64,000 nt of DNA from Bradyrhizobium sp. CCBAU 51765 (GCF_015291725.1 NZ_CP030038.1:6809001-6873000), one strand, 5' to 3'. Shown: positions 17,835-27,050, counted from the stretch's first letter. Notes: a model not told the origin generated them from the sequence alone. Numbers and translations: made by a program.

Positions 17835-18992
17835 ATGACAAATCGACTTCAAAGGCGTCAGACAATTCTGTCCAGCAACGGGTTCGAAATCGCCCAGATT
17901 CTCGAGGGCATTCGCCGCTGGGTCCTGATTGAATCTCCGACGGAGCGGCCGGATCAGATCAACAAACTCGCTGATGTCGTCGCAGCAGGTTATCGCGACC
18001 TGCCGGCCAGTGTCGAGCGCGTTGCGGGGCGTGACGGCTGCGGCGATCATTTGGTCAGCCGCTCTTCTTGGGGGCAGGGCGTACCGGGCATTCTGGTGTT
18101 AAGCCATCTCGACACAGTTAATCCGATGGGGTCCATCGAACGGCTACCATTCAAGATCGAGGGCGACCGCGCGTTCGGCCCTGGCATCTACGACATGAAA
18201 GGCGGTGCCTACCTCGCCTATCACGCCTTCCGGCAAATCTGCGCCGATGATGCACGCCCGCCGCTCGGCATCACGCACCTCTACGTTTCGGACGAAGAAA
18301 TCGGCAGCCCAACCTCGCGCGCGCTGATCGAGGCCGAGGGCCGCAAGGCCAAATACGTACTGGTAACCGAGCCCGCTCGCGACGGGGGCAAGGTCATCAC
18401 GGGACGCAAGGGCGTTGCGCGCTTTGACGTATTCATCAAGGGCGCTCCGGCGCATGCAGGTACGCGGCCCGAGGGCGGCCGCAGCGCGATCCGGGAACTC
18501 GCCCATGTGATCCAGACGCTGGAGGGGATGAACGATCTCACGCGCGGTATCACCGTCAATGTCGGCGTCGTCCGCGGCGGCACCAGGCCCAACGTCGTCG
18601 CGGAACTGGCCTATGCGCAAGTCGACGTGCGCGTCCCCACCATGGCACATGCCGACGAGCTGGTGCCCAAGATTCTCGGCATCACCTCGCGCTCCGACGG
18701 CGTCAGCGTGAAGGTATCAGGCGAATTGAACCGTCCGCCATATGAGAAGACCAGCGCCGGCGCCGCACTTTACGCACACGCCAAAACGCTTGCCGCCGAA
18801 CTTGGCTTCGAGCTGCTCGACGCGTTCAGCGGCGGCGGCTCCGACAGCAATTTCACCGCGCCGCATACCGCGACTCTTGATGGCCTTGGCGTTGACGGCA
18901 CGGGCGCGCATACGCATCATGAGCAACTCTACATCTCGTCGATTGAACCTCGCGCGCGTTTGCTGTACCGCCTGTATCAGACGCTGCGATAA
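17835..18992 (+). CDS. M20-family metallopeptidase (carboxypeptidase G2-like)
   Basis: A 385-residue zinc hydrolase of the M20/ArgE/DapE/CPG2 family. Metal and catalytic residues are visible: HLDTV (His and catalytic Asp), GIYDMKGG (bridging Asp), SDEEIG (catalytic Glu and metal Glu), VTEPA, and the final THHEQLY (metal His). The dimerisation domain lies around residues 190-300 (GRKGVARFDV, GAPAHAGTRPEGGRSAI). These enzymes remove C-terminal or amide-linked amino acids, glutamate in carboxypeptidase G2. Cytoplasmic location is likely because no signal peptide is seen. A GTG 36 bases upstream (17799) would extend it by 12 residues; neither start has a strong ribosome site. Confidence 0.88.
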   Translation: MTNRLQRRQTILSSNGFEIAQILEGIRRWVLIESPTERPDQINKLADVVAAGYRDLPASVERVAGRDGCGDHLVSRSSWGQGVPGILVLSHLDTVNPMGSIERLPFKIEGDRAFGPGIYDMKGGAYLAYHAFRQICADDARPPLGITHLYVSDEEIGSPTSRALIEAEGRKAKYVLVTEPARDGGKVITGRKGVARFDVFIKGAPAHAGTRPEGGRSAIRELAHVIQTLEGMNDLTRGITVNVGVVRGGTRPNVVAELAYAQVDVRVPTMAHADELVPKILGITSRSDGVSVKVSGELNRPPYEKTSAGAALYAHAKTLAAELGFELLDAFSGGGSDSNFTAPHTATLDGLGVDGTGAHTHHEQLYISSIEPRARLLYRLYQTLR

Positions 18993-19377
18993 TCCTGACG
19001 CCAAGCGAAATCAGTGACCGCGACGTGCGTTTGATGACGGCCGCCGGCACATTCGCAGGACCGTTCCTCGCCCACCCTCACGGCACTCATCGAAAACTAT
19101 CGGTCAGATGCCGGATTTGGCATTGCAAAATCATAGAAGTGACTGAGCTATCCAATGACGGCAGCGGAGGTCAGGCGGGCAATCGGCTGCAAAGGGCGCG
19201 AGCCCTTGGTCGCGAAAGGGCGAACGTTTCCGAGAATTGGCTTATCGGCAGCGGCCCTCATCTCAAAGGCAAACGAACTTTCTTGACGCAAATCGCAGCG
19301 CTGAATGCGTGCGACACCAGACCGGCCGGCGAGCCGATTTAAGAGCTTGGCCACGTTCAGAGCGTGCATAAAAGGGC
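18993..19377. other. no supported gene
   Basis: About 385 bases between the M20 peptidase and the third MerR-type promoter module. Short overlapping frames only. Confidence 0.5.
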
Positions 19378-19408
19378 TTGAATCGGACGTAACGTTAAGT
19401 CGTACGGT
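19378..19408 (+). promoter_or_regulatory. MerR-type promoter module, copy 3
   Basis: TTGAAT, then CGGACGTAACGTTAAGTCG (19 bases), then TACGGT. It is followed by a leader resembling the one after copy 1 and an ATG at 19461 (MSQLVRP...) of a 136-codon frame with no recognised domain. Confidence 0.6.
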
Positions 19409-19919
19409 CTTGAGGTGGGCACCTGTCTCGGTCTGCTGCCGAGATCGTGAAGGATTGCGAATGTCTCAGCTGGTCAGACCCTCGTCCCCATGGTCAATCA
19501 TGATCCTCATCCCCCGTGGCGGGGCGGTCGGAAGGGTTCTGCAGCCAGTCCTAATTGCGGCGCTATGGCTCGAACGTGGCTTTGAAAGGCCCGCCATTCC
19601 GAAACCGAGACCACGTGGCTGTTCTGGCCCGGGGCACCAGAGAACCGACGAGGTCAGAGTTGAGCGACGTAGACCTCCATTCGCCCCCCCTAAGTCGGGG
19701 ACGCTGCCGGCCGAAGCTGAACAAAGCCCCTCCTCTGGCGCGACACCGCGCCAATATCAGTTCGCCGAACTGGCTTTCCGCTCTGTCACTGCTTTCTCGT
19801 GGTGGCAAGGCATGGCGATCGCGCAAAGGTGCGACAGATGGCTGGCCTGCGCAGGTTTTCAAGGAGCCTGAGCTGCAATTGTCGCTCCGCTTGGCCCGCG
19901 CGGCATCGCAAAATATTGC
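19409..19919. other. leader and unconfirmed frame after promoter module 3
   Basis: A frame from ATG 19461 to 19871 runs for 136 codons, but its composition (Pro/Arg/Ser-rich) and lack of any family match argue against a real product. It may be a decayed gene that once followed the promoter module. Confidence 0.35.
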
Positions 19920-20204
19920 TTGGCATTATGGAGCAGCAAGTTGAAAGAGCCCGACGGCCTCAAGAAGGTCCTGTTGATCGACCATATTGAAGGCCAATGC
20001 CGCTGCATCATCGGCTTCAAAGATGGAGATGCCAGAGAGGCCTATATGTGCGGCGAGCCTGTATATCAAAGACGCGGCAAGAAACTGTCTTCGTGGTGTT
20101 TTTATCACTACGGACAGATGCACACGACCGTCGCGCAGCAGAACAGAGAGAGTGATCAATCGGCCGAGATCCCTCAAGCAATATCCATTGTTCGCAACCC
20201 ATGA
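19920..20204 (+). CDS. small Cys/His protein resembling the GcrA C-terminal motif
   Basis: A frame of 94 codons (TTG start as drawn; real start uncertain). The central part reads IEGQCRCIIGFKDGDAREAY, then MCGEPVYQRRGKKLSSWCFYHYGQMHT. The order C.....G, then CG, then SWC..HY resembles the zinc-type C-terminal region of GcrA cell-cycle regulators (CRWP.G.....FCG.......YC..H). The N-terminal DNA-binding helix-turn-helix of GcrA is not present. It could be a metal-binding small protein or a truncated GcrA relative. It lies upstream of the ATP-grasp gene. Confidence 0.5.
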   Translation: MALWSSKLKEPDGLKKVLLIDHIEGQCRCIIGFKDGDAREAYMCGEPVYQRRGKKLSSWCFYHYGQMHTTVAQQNRESDQSAEIPQAISIVRNP

Positions 20205-20614
20205 GAACCATCATCCCTCCAAGGCCGTCTGATCATAGCCTGTATAAAGGCCAACCGAATCATGTCATCGGAGACTCGCCAAGCAATTCCGGGTTGCGGC
20301 GGAAGCCACTCGCTGCAAGCGTACTATGCGGCCGTGAGGCGCTTGAACATCGAGTTGAATCTCCGCAGCCTGACCGACCGAAAAGCTGCGTATACTCCCG
20401 GCGAAACTGCGGTCCATTTCGAAGGGCAGCCTCTCAGCTACGTCGGCCTCGGCCGACAGACTGACCATATCGCTCGCGCTCACCGACCTCGCCTCTCTCG
20501 GAGCAGGACGGCGCCAAATCAAGCTTCGCTCAGTGCTCAACGCGGCGCAGCAGGTTCACCATTGTTGGCATCACGATTCCTCTCTGATCGCGCCCAAATG
20601 CCCGGAGGTCGCGG
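20205..20614. other. no firmly supported gene
   Basis: A + strand frame at 20262-20630 starts MSSETRQAIPGCGG and overlaps the ATP-grasp start. Its first 65 residues look protein-like but match nothing I recognise. Confidence 0.4.
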
Positions 20615-21931
20615 ATGCCGCGGATCCTGATCATGAATGCCGGTACGGCTCAAATGTCGGGCTCCGATCTGACACCAGCTCAACTTTCGCTGGCCGCCAA
20701 TTCGGCATACCGTTCAGCGTGGTTTGCTCATGAGGGTGACCTGATAGTCTCTCCGGTGGTCATCCCCGCGGATCTGCTATCCTTCATTGGCGCGACGCTC
20801 AATTTCGACGCATCGAGTCTCTGTCTGCTTGTACCTCAAGGCGGCAGCCAATCGCCGGTGCTCGATGATTGCACACTCCTGTCCAAGACTGTTGTTGAGC
20901 GAATCAACAGACATATTCGTCAGAAATCAACCTGGCGATTGTATCCCTGCTACTCTACTGAAGGCGTCGCACGCCTGGCGGCCATGCTCGGCATACCGCA
21001 GACAGGCGACGACTTCGCGCTGCAGCGGGGGCCTGATCTGTTGAACCGCAAGAGCCACTTCCGTCAATTGGCGACAAGCGTCGCACTTCCACTGCCGAAT
21101 GGATCTATCACGACAGACTCAAACGAGTTATTCAGAGCGGTCACTTCACTTAGAACCGCGACCGGCAGCGTTATTGTAAAGCTGGACAATGGAGCCGGCG
21201 GAGTCGGAAATGTCATCCTGACCGGCAATGAAAGCGATCCACTACCTGGGGCAAGAGAGACCCGGCGAATTCCATGGCCGTCGTTTGATCCTGACGCGCT
21301 TTGGTCCGAGATGACAACGGCGTCATGTAAGACGCTGGTCGTGGAGTCGTACCACCTGGCGACGTCTTTGTTCTATCTCGAGTATGAAATCGAGGATGAT
21401 GGTTCAATCGTTTTCATGAGCAGTGGAAACATACGTCTGCGTAAAAGCGCCGACCGATCCGAAAGAGCTCTGATCTGGACAGGACTTGAGCTACCAAGCG
21501 ACCTGAGGAACGAGCAATGGTTGACTGCCCAGGCGCACGCCTACCGATTTGTGGCGCTTGCGCGAAACCTAGGATATCGCGGAATGATCAACATTGACGC
21601 CATTTTCGCGGATGACGGACGGCTGCTGTTTAACGAAGCGAACGGCCGTTGGGGTGGCGGCTCGGTGTTACACACCATTGCCGTACGGCTGCTGGGTTTC
21701 GACTATTCCGGTTGCAACGTTCTTTTATCCGTAAGAAATGTTCGATCAGAATCCCTACAAATAGCGCATGATCGTTTGGTCAAGGAAGGATTTCTGTTCG
21801 ACCGCACACGCAAGGAGGGTGTGATCCCGCTTGCTGCCGACCCAGAGGCTGGCACTGTGGAGTGCCTTGTGATTGCGCGCGATAGGGCAGCGGCCCGCGA
21901 TCTGCAGTATCACCTACTGCGAATGGTTTGA
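20615..21931 (+). CDS. preATP-grasp/ATP-grasp ligase (PGM1-like peptide ligase)
   Basis: A 438-residue protein with a Rossmann-like pre-ATP-grasp N-terminal domain (MPRILIMNAGTAQMSG) and an ATP-grasp domain from about residue 145. Motifs include the nucleotide-lysine strand SVIVKLDNGAGGVGNVILTG, the hinge TLVVESYHLATSLFYLEYEI, and the Mg-binding MINIDAIFADDGRLLFNEANGR near residue 340 (D...E.N.R). The layout resembles PGM1, the pheganomycin peptide ligase, which joins amino acids or peptides by an acyl-phosphate. A natural-product or peptide-capping role is inferred. GGAGG six bases before the ATG is an excellent ribosome site. Candidate partners are the two oxygenase genes encoded convergently at 22.7-24.6 kb. 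Confidence 0.8.
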   Translation: MPRILIMNAGTAQMSGSDLTPAQLSLAANSAYRSAWFAHEGDLIVSPVVIPADLLSFIGATLNFDASSLCLLVPQGGSQSPVLDDCTLLSKTVVERINRHIRQKSTWRLYPCYSTEGVARLAAMLGIPQTGDDFALQRGPDLLNRKSHFRQLATSVALPLPNGSITTDSNELFRAVTSLRTATGSVIVKLDNGAGGVGNVILTGNESDPLPGARETRRIPWPSFDPDALWSEMTTASCKTLVVESYHLATSLFYLEYEIEDDGSIVFMSSGNIRLRKSADRSERALIWTGLELPSDLRNEQWLTAQAHAYRFVALARNLGYRGMINIDAIFADDGRLLFNEANGRWGGGSVLHTIAVRLLGFDYSGCNVLLSVRNVRSESLQIAHDRLVKEGFLFDRTRKEGVIPLAADPEAGTVECLVIARDRAAARDLQYHLLRMV

Positions 21932-22684
21932 TTGAGATCCCAGCGACCATATCTTCAACCGCTCATGAACTGAACTTGTCCCTGCTTTCGATCGCGCGAG
22001 ATTCCTGACGATGGGATGTTTGCCTCGTCTAGCTCGAGCTCTGTCAGCCCCAATCGGGACCACCCTTAAGTCGCTACTGAAGTGCCGATCGGCGATGAGG
22101 TGCTCGAGGTGCAGCCGCTCATGGACTGGCCGCTCGCCCTGCGCTAATCGTCCAATCAGCGCTGGCGTCGCGTCTGCCACCTGGGTACCCTATCCAGGCC
22201 GTTCTGCTGCCGGGCCAGCGGGCCGGTTGCAGGCGGAAGCCGAGACGTGCTGCGAGCTGTTCTGCAAATGGTACTGTTGGCAGACTGGGCGGAGTCATAG
22301 TGACAGGCAACCGGGGCGGTAGGCACGCGCCTCAACCAACAGAAGCGACCAGTGGGCGCCGCCACCAGTAACGCCCGCATCGTTCACAGCACGAACAGGA
22401 AATTGGCGGTATCGTTACCATCCTGATCATTGACGACCTGCTGGAGGCTTGTACGCGGTCGCGGTGGCTCGGGATCAAGCGCGGCAGCTGGGCTTGCGCA
22501 GGTTGAACGAATCGCGTCCGGGCGGCGAGATCCGGTTCGCTCCAAACCAACTCGTCTTCCACATGCTCATCGCCCCGGCAGCTTTTGCCAGAACCAGTCT
22601 GAGCACAAGATGCCAAGCTACTACCCTCTCCTGAGAGCTCACCCCTTACCAAATTCATTCGAAAGCGATCTCAGCCACCCCACC
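21932..22684. other. about 750 bases without a supported gene
   Basis: This is the convergent gap between the ATP-grasp gene and the minus-strand oxygenase gene. Minus-strand frames (21914-22180 and 22119-22310) contain coding-like runs such as FAEQLAARLGFRLQP but are broken. A decayed gene is possible; no terminator is obvious. Confidence 0.4.
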
Positions 22685-23362
22685 TCATGTGCCAGCCGTA
22701 GAACTTTCGATGATCCGGCGGTTCGCGCCGCTGCGTTTTGAACAGAAGTAGACCAGCGATCGGCGCTCGCCGGACAGCACAGGCTTCACCTCATGCCGGA
22801 GCTTACATGTGGTAACAAGCACAGCGCCAAATGGCGGTCGGAATACCTGGTGTTCGTACCCGCTTAGATATACCACGAACTCCCCGCCCTCGAAGTCCCT
22901 CGCCAGCTGCACGATGACCGCGTACTCGAAATCCGGATCGCTCGCAGAATCCAGATGAATGCCAACAAACGAACCAGGAGGCATCCGATGCATTTGGCAT
23001 CTGCGAATCACGTGATCCGACGTGGCCCCCAAGATCTTTCTTACCGCGAAGCTGCGGTCTTTCCTTTCAAGTAGTTCCATGATCTGCCGTGGAGCTGCAC
23101 CGCTCACGTCGCTAGGAGGGCGGCCGGGCGGGTCTATCCTCACGCGCTTGACGAAAACATTGTGCGAGTCGCCGGCATCTCCCTGCCTCACTTCTTCTTC
23201 GGAAATTTCAGCCTGCAGCTGATCGATTTTGGACAAGTCATCTTGGGTGAACAATATCTGGGGGCCGATCACGACCGTCCCCTTTACCAGCAGTTCTATG
23301 CGGTATTTTGTCAAAGCTTCTTCTGAAAGAAGACGAGATTTATGATTCATTGCGCGTGCCAT
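22685..23362 (-). CDS. 2-oxoglutarate/Fe(II) dioxygenase (prolyl-hydroxylase-like)
   Basis: A 225-residue enzyme of the double-stranded beta-helix fold. The iron ligands are visible as HLD in GSFVGIHLDSASD and the distal His in TTCKLRHEVKPV. The 2-oxoglutarate-binding Arg follows in SGERRSLVYF. The segment FEYAVIVQLARDFEGGEFVVY matches the prolyl 4-hydroxylase/PKHD pattern. It would hydroxylate or otherwise oxidise a small molecule or peptide with O2 and 2-oxoglutarate. The start at 23362 has GGAG nine bases upstream; Met5 (MNHKSRLL) is an alternative. Only 6 bases separate it from the upstream di-iron/GFA gene, so the two form an operon. Confidence 0.85.
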   Translation of the reverse strand: MARAMNHKSRLLSEEALTKYRIELLVKGTVVIGPQILFTQDDLSKIDQLQAEISEEEVRQGDAGDSHNVFVKRVRIDPPGRPPSDVSGAAPRQIMELLERKDRSFAVRKILGATSDHVIRRCQMHRMPPGSFVGIHLDSASDPDFEYAVIVQLARDFEGGEFVVYLSGYEHQVFRPPFGAVLVTTCKLRHEVKPVLSGERRSLVYFCSKRSGANRRIIESSTAGT

Positions 23363-23368
23363 TCGAGT

Positions 23369-24574
23369 TCACTCCAGGGTTTTATGTTCGACGCAGGACT
23401 GAAGGTCCTGGTGCATCGAGCGGAAGGCTTGGTCCCAATGCTCGCCATCGAACTCGCTCACCGTTATGCGTTCGATGGTCCCTTTATCGAGGCATCGAAT
23501 ATTTACGCTGAATCCGTCGGGGTTTGAGCGCGGCCTATAGAATGGCTTTACGCCACAAACCCGGCAAAACGTGTGCCGAGCGATGTTCTTATTGAACTGA
23601 TACGTCGTGAGGAATTCTTCGCCACACTTAATGCGAAGCTTGTTGCCGGGTACGAGCAAGTGCAGAAATCCAGACATTTCGCAGATTGAACAGTTGCATC
23701 GAACTGCAGAGAGCTCTCGCGGTGCTTTGACGTAGAACTTGACAGAACCACAATGACAACGGCCATGGTGCCCTACCTCCGAGTGATCATCTCCCTTCAG
23801 TGAGTCAATTCGGCGCAGATCGCAGCACCACTGTAGGCTGAGCCGATAGGCTCGATCGAACTCATCTAAAAAGCGGTTATTCCTATCAGCCGGGATAAGT
23901 TCGCCAATCAGCCGGCCTGTCATTTCTCCGTGGTACTTCTCCGCAGGATCTTCTCCGCCGACGTGGCTGCGGAAGTACTCAAGATCTTCAGGCCGCGCCT
24001 TAAACGTTTTGACCAGAGTGGTCCATAGCGACTCGATCATGTCCGCAGCATGTAGCTCAAAAGCGACCATGAAGGCGCAACGCACTAAGGGATCTTTCGA
24101 TGACAATCCGGCATAGAGAGAATGCAGGTACCGCTTGGTCGTGGCGCTGTAGTTGGGCCGTATTGCTCTGCCGAGTAGTTGCAACGCATCCTTTCTAAGA
24201 AGGTTGGAGTGGAAGTTCTCAGTCACCAGAATGTCGGGTAGCGCCGCCTTGCCTCCCTGGAGAATTTGGCCATAACCGCCCGTCTCATCCCAACAGATGA
24301 AATTTCCAACCACGCTGGTCAGTTCAATGTCCCTCGCAATATCTCGATTGTGATTCATTGCATCGAAAATGAGATCCCGTTGCGACCCCGCCTGTAGGTA
24401 CGGGAACGCCTGTGACATCGCCAGATAGTCGGGCAGCAGGCGAGCGACCTGGTCCTCGGACATCTCCGCAGCGAACGGGTGCGGGCCGAACAGGGCTCGT
24501 GCTTGCTCAGTCAAATACTTGCAGCATATCTGCGGAGACTGATCGGGTGTCAATCGAGACGCTTGAGATGTCAT
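23369..24574 (-). CDS. haem-oxygenase-like di-iron domain fused to a GFA zinc domain
   Basis: A 401-residue two-domain protein. Residues about 1-255 are all-helical and fit the iron-containing, haem-oxygenase-like oxidase (HDO) superfamily. Carboxylate/His candidates lie in DIELTSVVGNF, AFELHAADMIESLW and EYFRSHVGGEDPAEKYHGEM. Residues about 265-385 form a GFA (glutathione-dependent formaldehyde-activating, Mss4-like) domain with GRCHCGSVKFYV, VRCNCSICEMSGF and FCRVCGVKPFYR, giving CxC, CxxC and CxxC zinc sites. HDO proteins make unusual oxidations such as N-oxygenation, C-C cleavage or desaturation; a C-terminal GFA domain could handle a formaldehyde-like or thiol adduct (inference). AGGAG stands just before the ATG. 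It is the first gene of an operon with the 2-oxoglutarate oxygenase. Confidence 0.8.
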   Translation of the reverse strand: MTSQASRLTPDQSPQICCKYLTEQARALFGPHPFAAEMSEDQVARLLPDYLAMSQAFPYLQAGSQRDLIFDAMNHNRDIARDIELTSVVGNFICWDETGGYGQILQGGKAALPDILVTENFHSNLLRKDALQLLGRAIRPNYSATTKRYLHSLYAGLSSKDPLVRCAFMVAFELHAADMIESLWTTLVKTFKARPEDLEYFRSHVGGEDPAEKYHGEMTGRLIGELIPADRNNRFLDEFDRAYRLSLQWCCDLRRIDSLKGDDHSEVGHHGRCHCGSVKFYVKAPRELSAVRCNCSICEMSGFLHLLVPGNKLRIKCGEEFLTTYQFNKNIARHTFCRVCGVKPFYRPRSNPDGFSVNIRCLDKGTIERITVSEFDGEHWDQAFRSMHQDLQSCVEHKTLE

Positions 24575-25644
24575 GTGACTCCTGGTGATGAGGAGAGAAC
24601 GGTCTTTGACGGAGCACCGCGCCAGCTATGGGCCACCGCGAGTTCGTTGGTTTCGATGGGCTTGTCTCGCGTTCACCATCTAGGCAACATTTTTGGTTGC
24701 GCCTTCGCGGTAGCAGACAGCGCCATTCAGTGCTGCTCACCCGCATCGAACGGAGCACGTAGATCAACTGAGCGGCGGCGATCAAGACGGATTCCGGTCC
24801 ACGAAACGTTCGATGCCGCGAATTTCCGGGCCGGCGATCATACGCTTTCAGCGTCATGGTGAGATATTACGCCGCGCAGGCCCTCGCTGTTGCTGCTCCT
24901 GCCAGTCGATCGAACCGCTGTGAGATTCGTACAGCTTTGCAAGGATTATCCGCATCTACCTGGCTCGCTGCTGGCTGCCACGAGATTCTCAAAGAGACCG
25001 ACGCTATGTTTCACGTTCGCGAGTACCACCACGATGTCTTCTTGCACGCTTACAGCAATCACCGTGCCAAATCGTGCACTCGCTGCAAAGATTTTGAGTA
25101 CATTGACAAAATCGCGGCCGACTCCTCGTCGCAAGTGTATTGAACCTGACAGCGCTTGCACCGCTGTCGGACACCAGACGGCGAAGAGCCACCCGCCACT
25201 CACAACGGGCCAATGAGTATAGGGATACTGAATCGCGGAGATTGGTTCAAAGTGCCACAAAAGTCGGCTTCGCGCCTTGAACAGCGCGACAAGCGCTTTG
25301 GAGAGCGGGCGCTGGCATGGTGATCCCGTTCGCTGACGTAATCCATCTTCGCTCGCGACAACTACGCGCTAAGCAGTTGCCTCAACGCCATCGAACACGA
25401 CCATATAGTGGGATCTGGACGCATTCGCAGCCCTTTGTCGATGCGCCTGACAATCGCGGCCAACTCCGGGCATTGATCGAGGCCATAACGCGGTCTAGGG
25501 AACATGCGGTCCCCGATGCCCTTGGAAATCGAGGAACGCCATGGACCATAACGCGCAGGTCGCGAGCTGAAATACCTAGCTAGATCTTGCGCGCCCACGC
25601 GAGTGCCTCTGGTGTTGGTACATCTTTGACCGTTTCGCTCCAGA
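24575..25644. other. about 1.1 kb without a supported gene
   Basis: Open frames up to about 115 codons overlap on both strands; none shows a domain. The 5' region of the di-iron/GFA gene lies here. I searched it by eye for GG-N10-GC and TGT-N10-ACA and found no convincing pair. Confidence 0.45.
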
Positions 25645-26487
25645 TCAAGCGGCACGGGCAAGTGCAGCAAGATCGGCTTCGAGCTTCGGCTGACGCTTGA
25701 AAATCGCGTCTATCAACGCCTGCGCCGGTTGCTCGCCGGCCTCGACCAGCGCTGCCTTCTCAGCCCGCGCAGAGGGAGCGAACACTCGCTTGACGACAGT
25801 CGGCGATCCCTTGAGGCCGCATTTGGAGACGTCCTCGATACCGGCATCGTTTGCGCTCCATTTCACGATTTTGGCGCGCGCCGCGCGCAAGGCATCCGCC
25901 ATCGCGCCTCGCCGAATCTGATTCGTTGCCTCCAGCATGGTGATGAGACAGGGCAGCCTCGTGTGCAGCACCTGGACACCACCTTCGGCGCGTCGTTCTG
26001 CTTCAATTGTATGGGCGGCGAGATCTAAGGATCTGACTTTCGCAACGTAGGTTAGCTGCAATACGCCCAGCCGCTTTGCGATGCCGGGCCCAACCTGCGC
26101 CGTATCGCCGTCGATTGTCTGCTTCCCCGTGAAGATGAGGTTTGTCGGGCCATATTCCTTACCAATTTTTCGGATGGCAGTTGCAAGTGCATACGTCGTG
26201 GCCAGGGTGTCGGAGCCCGCAAAGCAGCGATCGGTGAGCAGGACGGCGCGATCGGCCCCGTAAGTCAGCGCCTTTCGCAAAGAGTCTTCCGCCGATGGCG
26301 GTCCCATTGTAAGCACCGTAATTTCGCCGCCGAACCGATCGCGCAGCTCCAGCGCGGCCTCGAGGGCGAAGAGGTCATATGGGTTAATGATGGTCGGCAC
26401 TCCCTGACGCATGATTGTATTGGTCACGGGGTGCACGCGGATCTGCGCCGAGTCCGGAACCTGTTTGATGCAGACGACGTTGTGCAC
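25645..26487 (-). CDS. fixA: electron transfer flavoprotein beta subunit FixA
   Basis: A 280-residue ETF-beta subunit. It begins VHNVVCIKQVPDSAQIRVHP and shows NPYDLFALEAALELRD, VLTMGP and GADRAVLLTD. The core ATAIRKIGKEYGPTNLIFTGKQTIDGDTAQVGPGIAKRLG is diagnostic. With FixB, FixC and FixX it carries electrons by flavin bifurcation to the nitrogenase electron carriers. fixBCX are not in this window; separation of fixA from fixBCX is known in B. japonicum. The GTG at 26487, with GGGAG seven bases upstream, matches the family N terminus; the frame is open to 26574. A sigma54 promoter and a perfect NifA site lie directly upstream. Confidence 0.96.
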   Translation of the reverse strand: MHNVVCIKQVPDSAQIRVHPVTNTIMRQGVPTIINPYDLFALEAALELRDRFGGEITVLTMGPPSAEDSLRKALTYGADRAVLLTDRCFAGSDTLATTYALATAIRKIGKEYGPTNLIFTGKQTIDGDTAQVGPGIAKRLGVLQLTYVAKVRSLDLAAHTIEAERRAEGGVQVLHTRLPCLITMLEATNQIRRGAMADALRAARAKIVKWSANDAGIEDVSKCGLKGSPTVVKRVFAPSARAEKAALVEAGEQPAQALIDAIFKRQPKLEADLAALARAA

Positions 26488-26527
26488 GGTGTTGCTCCCA
26501 AAAGCTGCGACAGCTGCGGAGAGCACA

Positions 26528-26543
26528 GCAAGTGTCGTACCAT
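26528..26543 (-). promoter_or_regulatory. sigma54 promoter of fixA
   Basis: On the minus strand: TGGTACGACACTTGCT, with GG-N10-GC spacing and TTGC at -12. The predicted transcription start is near 26516, 29 bases before the GTG. Confidence 0.85.
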
Positions 26544-26635
26544 CGCCCGCCCTTTCGGATCGGCTTGCCATCACAGAGGCTTAGTCCCGGTAATGCGCGC
26601 CTCTAGGCCGCTCCCCGACGAACGAATCCTAACAC

Positions 26636-26651
26636 TGTCAGAACTGCGACA
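26636..26651 (-). promoter_or_regulatory. NifA upstream activator site of fixA
   Basis: TGTCAGAACTGCGACA (TGT-N10-ACA, a perfect NifA half-site pair) sits about 95-120 bases upstream of the fixA -24/-12 promoter, within the normal range. Confidence 0.85.
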
Positions 26652-27050
26652 GCGCTTTTCAGCAGGCCGCGCCAGCTGAGTGATGCTAGGACGGCTTGCG
26701 ACAGATTACCCCGCCAATCACCGGCGACCGGCTGACCGGGTGACGTTCAATGAGCATTGGCGCTCACTAGTCCGGAGCTTGATCGACGGATAGGCATGAC
26801 GCTCGTTACATGATCCGCAACCGACTGTTCGCGATTGCATGGCCCGCAATGACGCTAAGTATGTCATAGTGAGCAAGTCCCTTTGTCATCGAACCAGGTG
26901 AGCCCGCCCTTCGACAGCAGTCCCGCAAGCGCGCGCGATGCTCGGGGCCAAGTTGCCCCCGTGGGCAGACCCATTTCCTTCAGAGAATGCCTATCGGAGA
27001 TCGTTCTCGTGTAGCTATTTGGCAGTAGCAGCTCCGACCGATGTCGTCGT
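26652..27050. other. nifA-fixA intergenic region
   Basis: About 400 bases between the end of nifA and the NifA site of fixA. No gene is supported and no clear terminator is seen. Confidence 0.5.
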
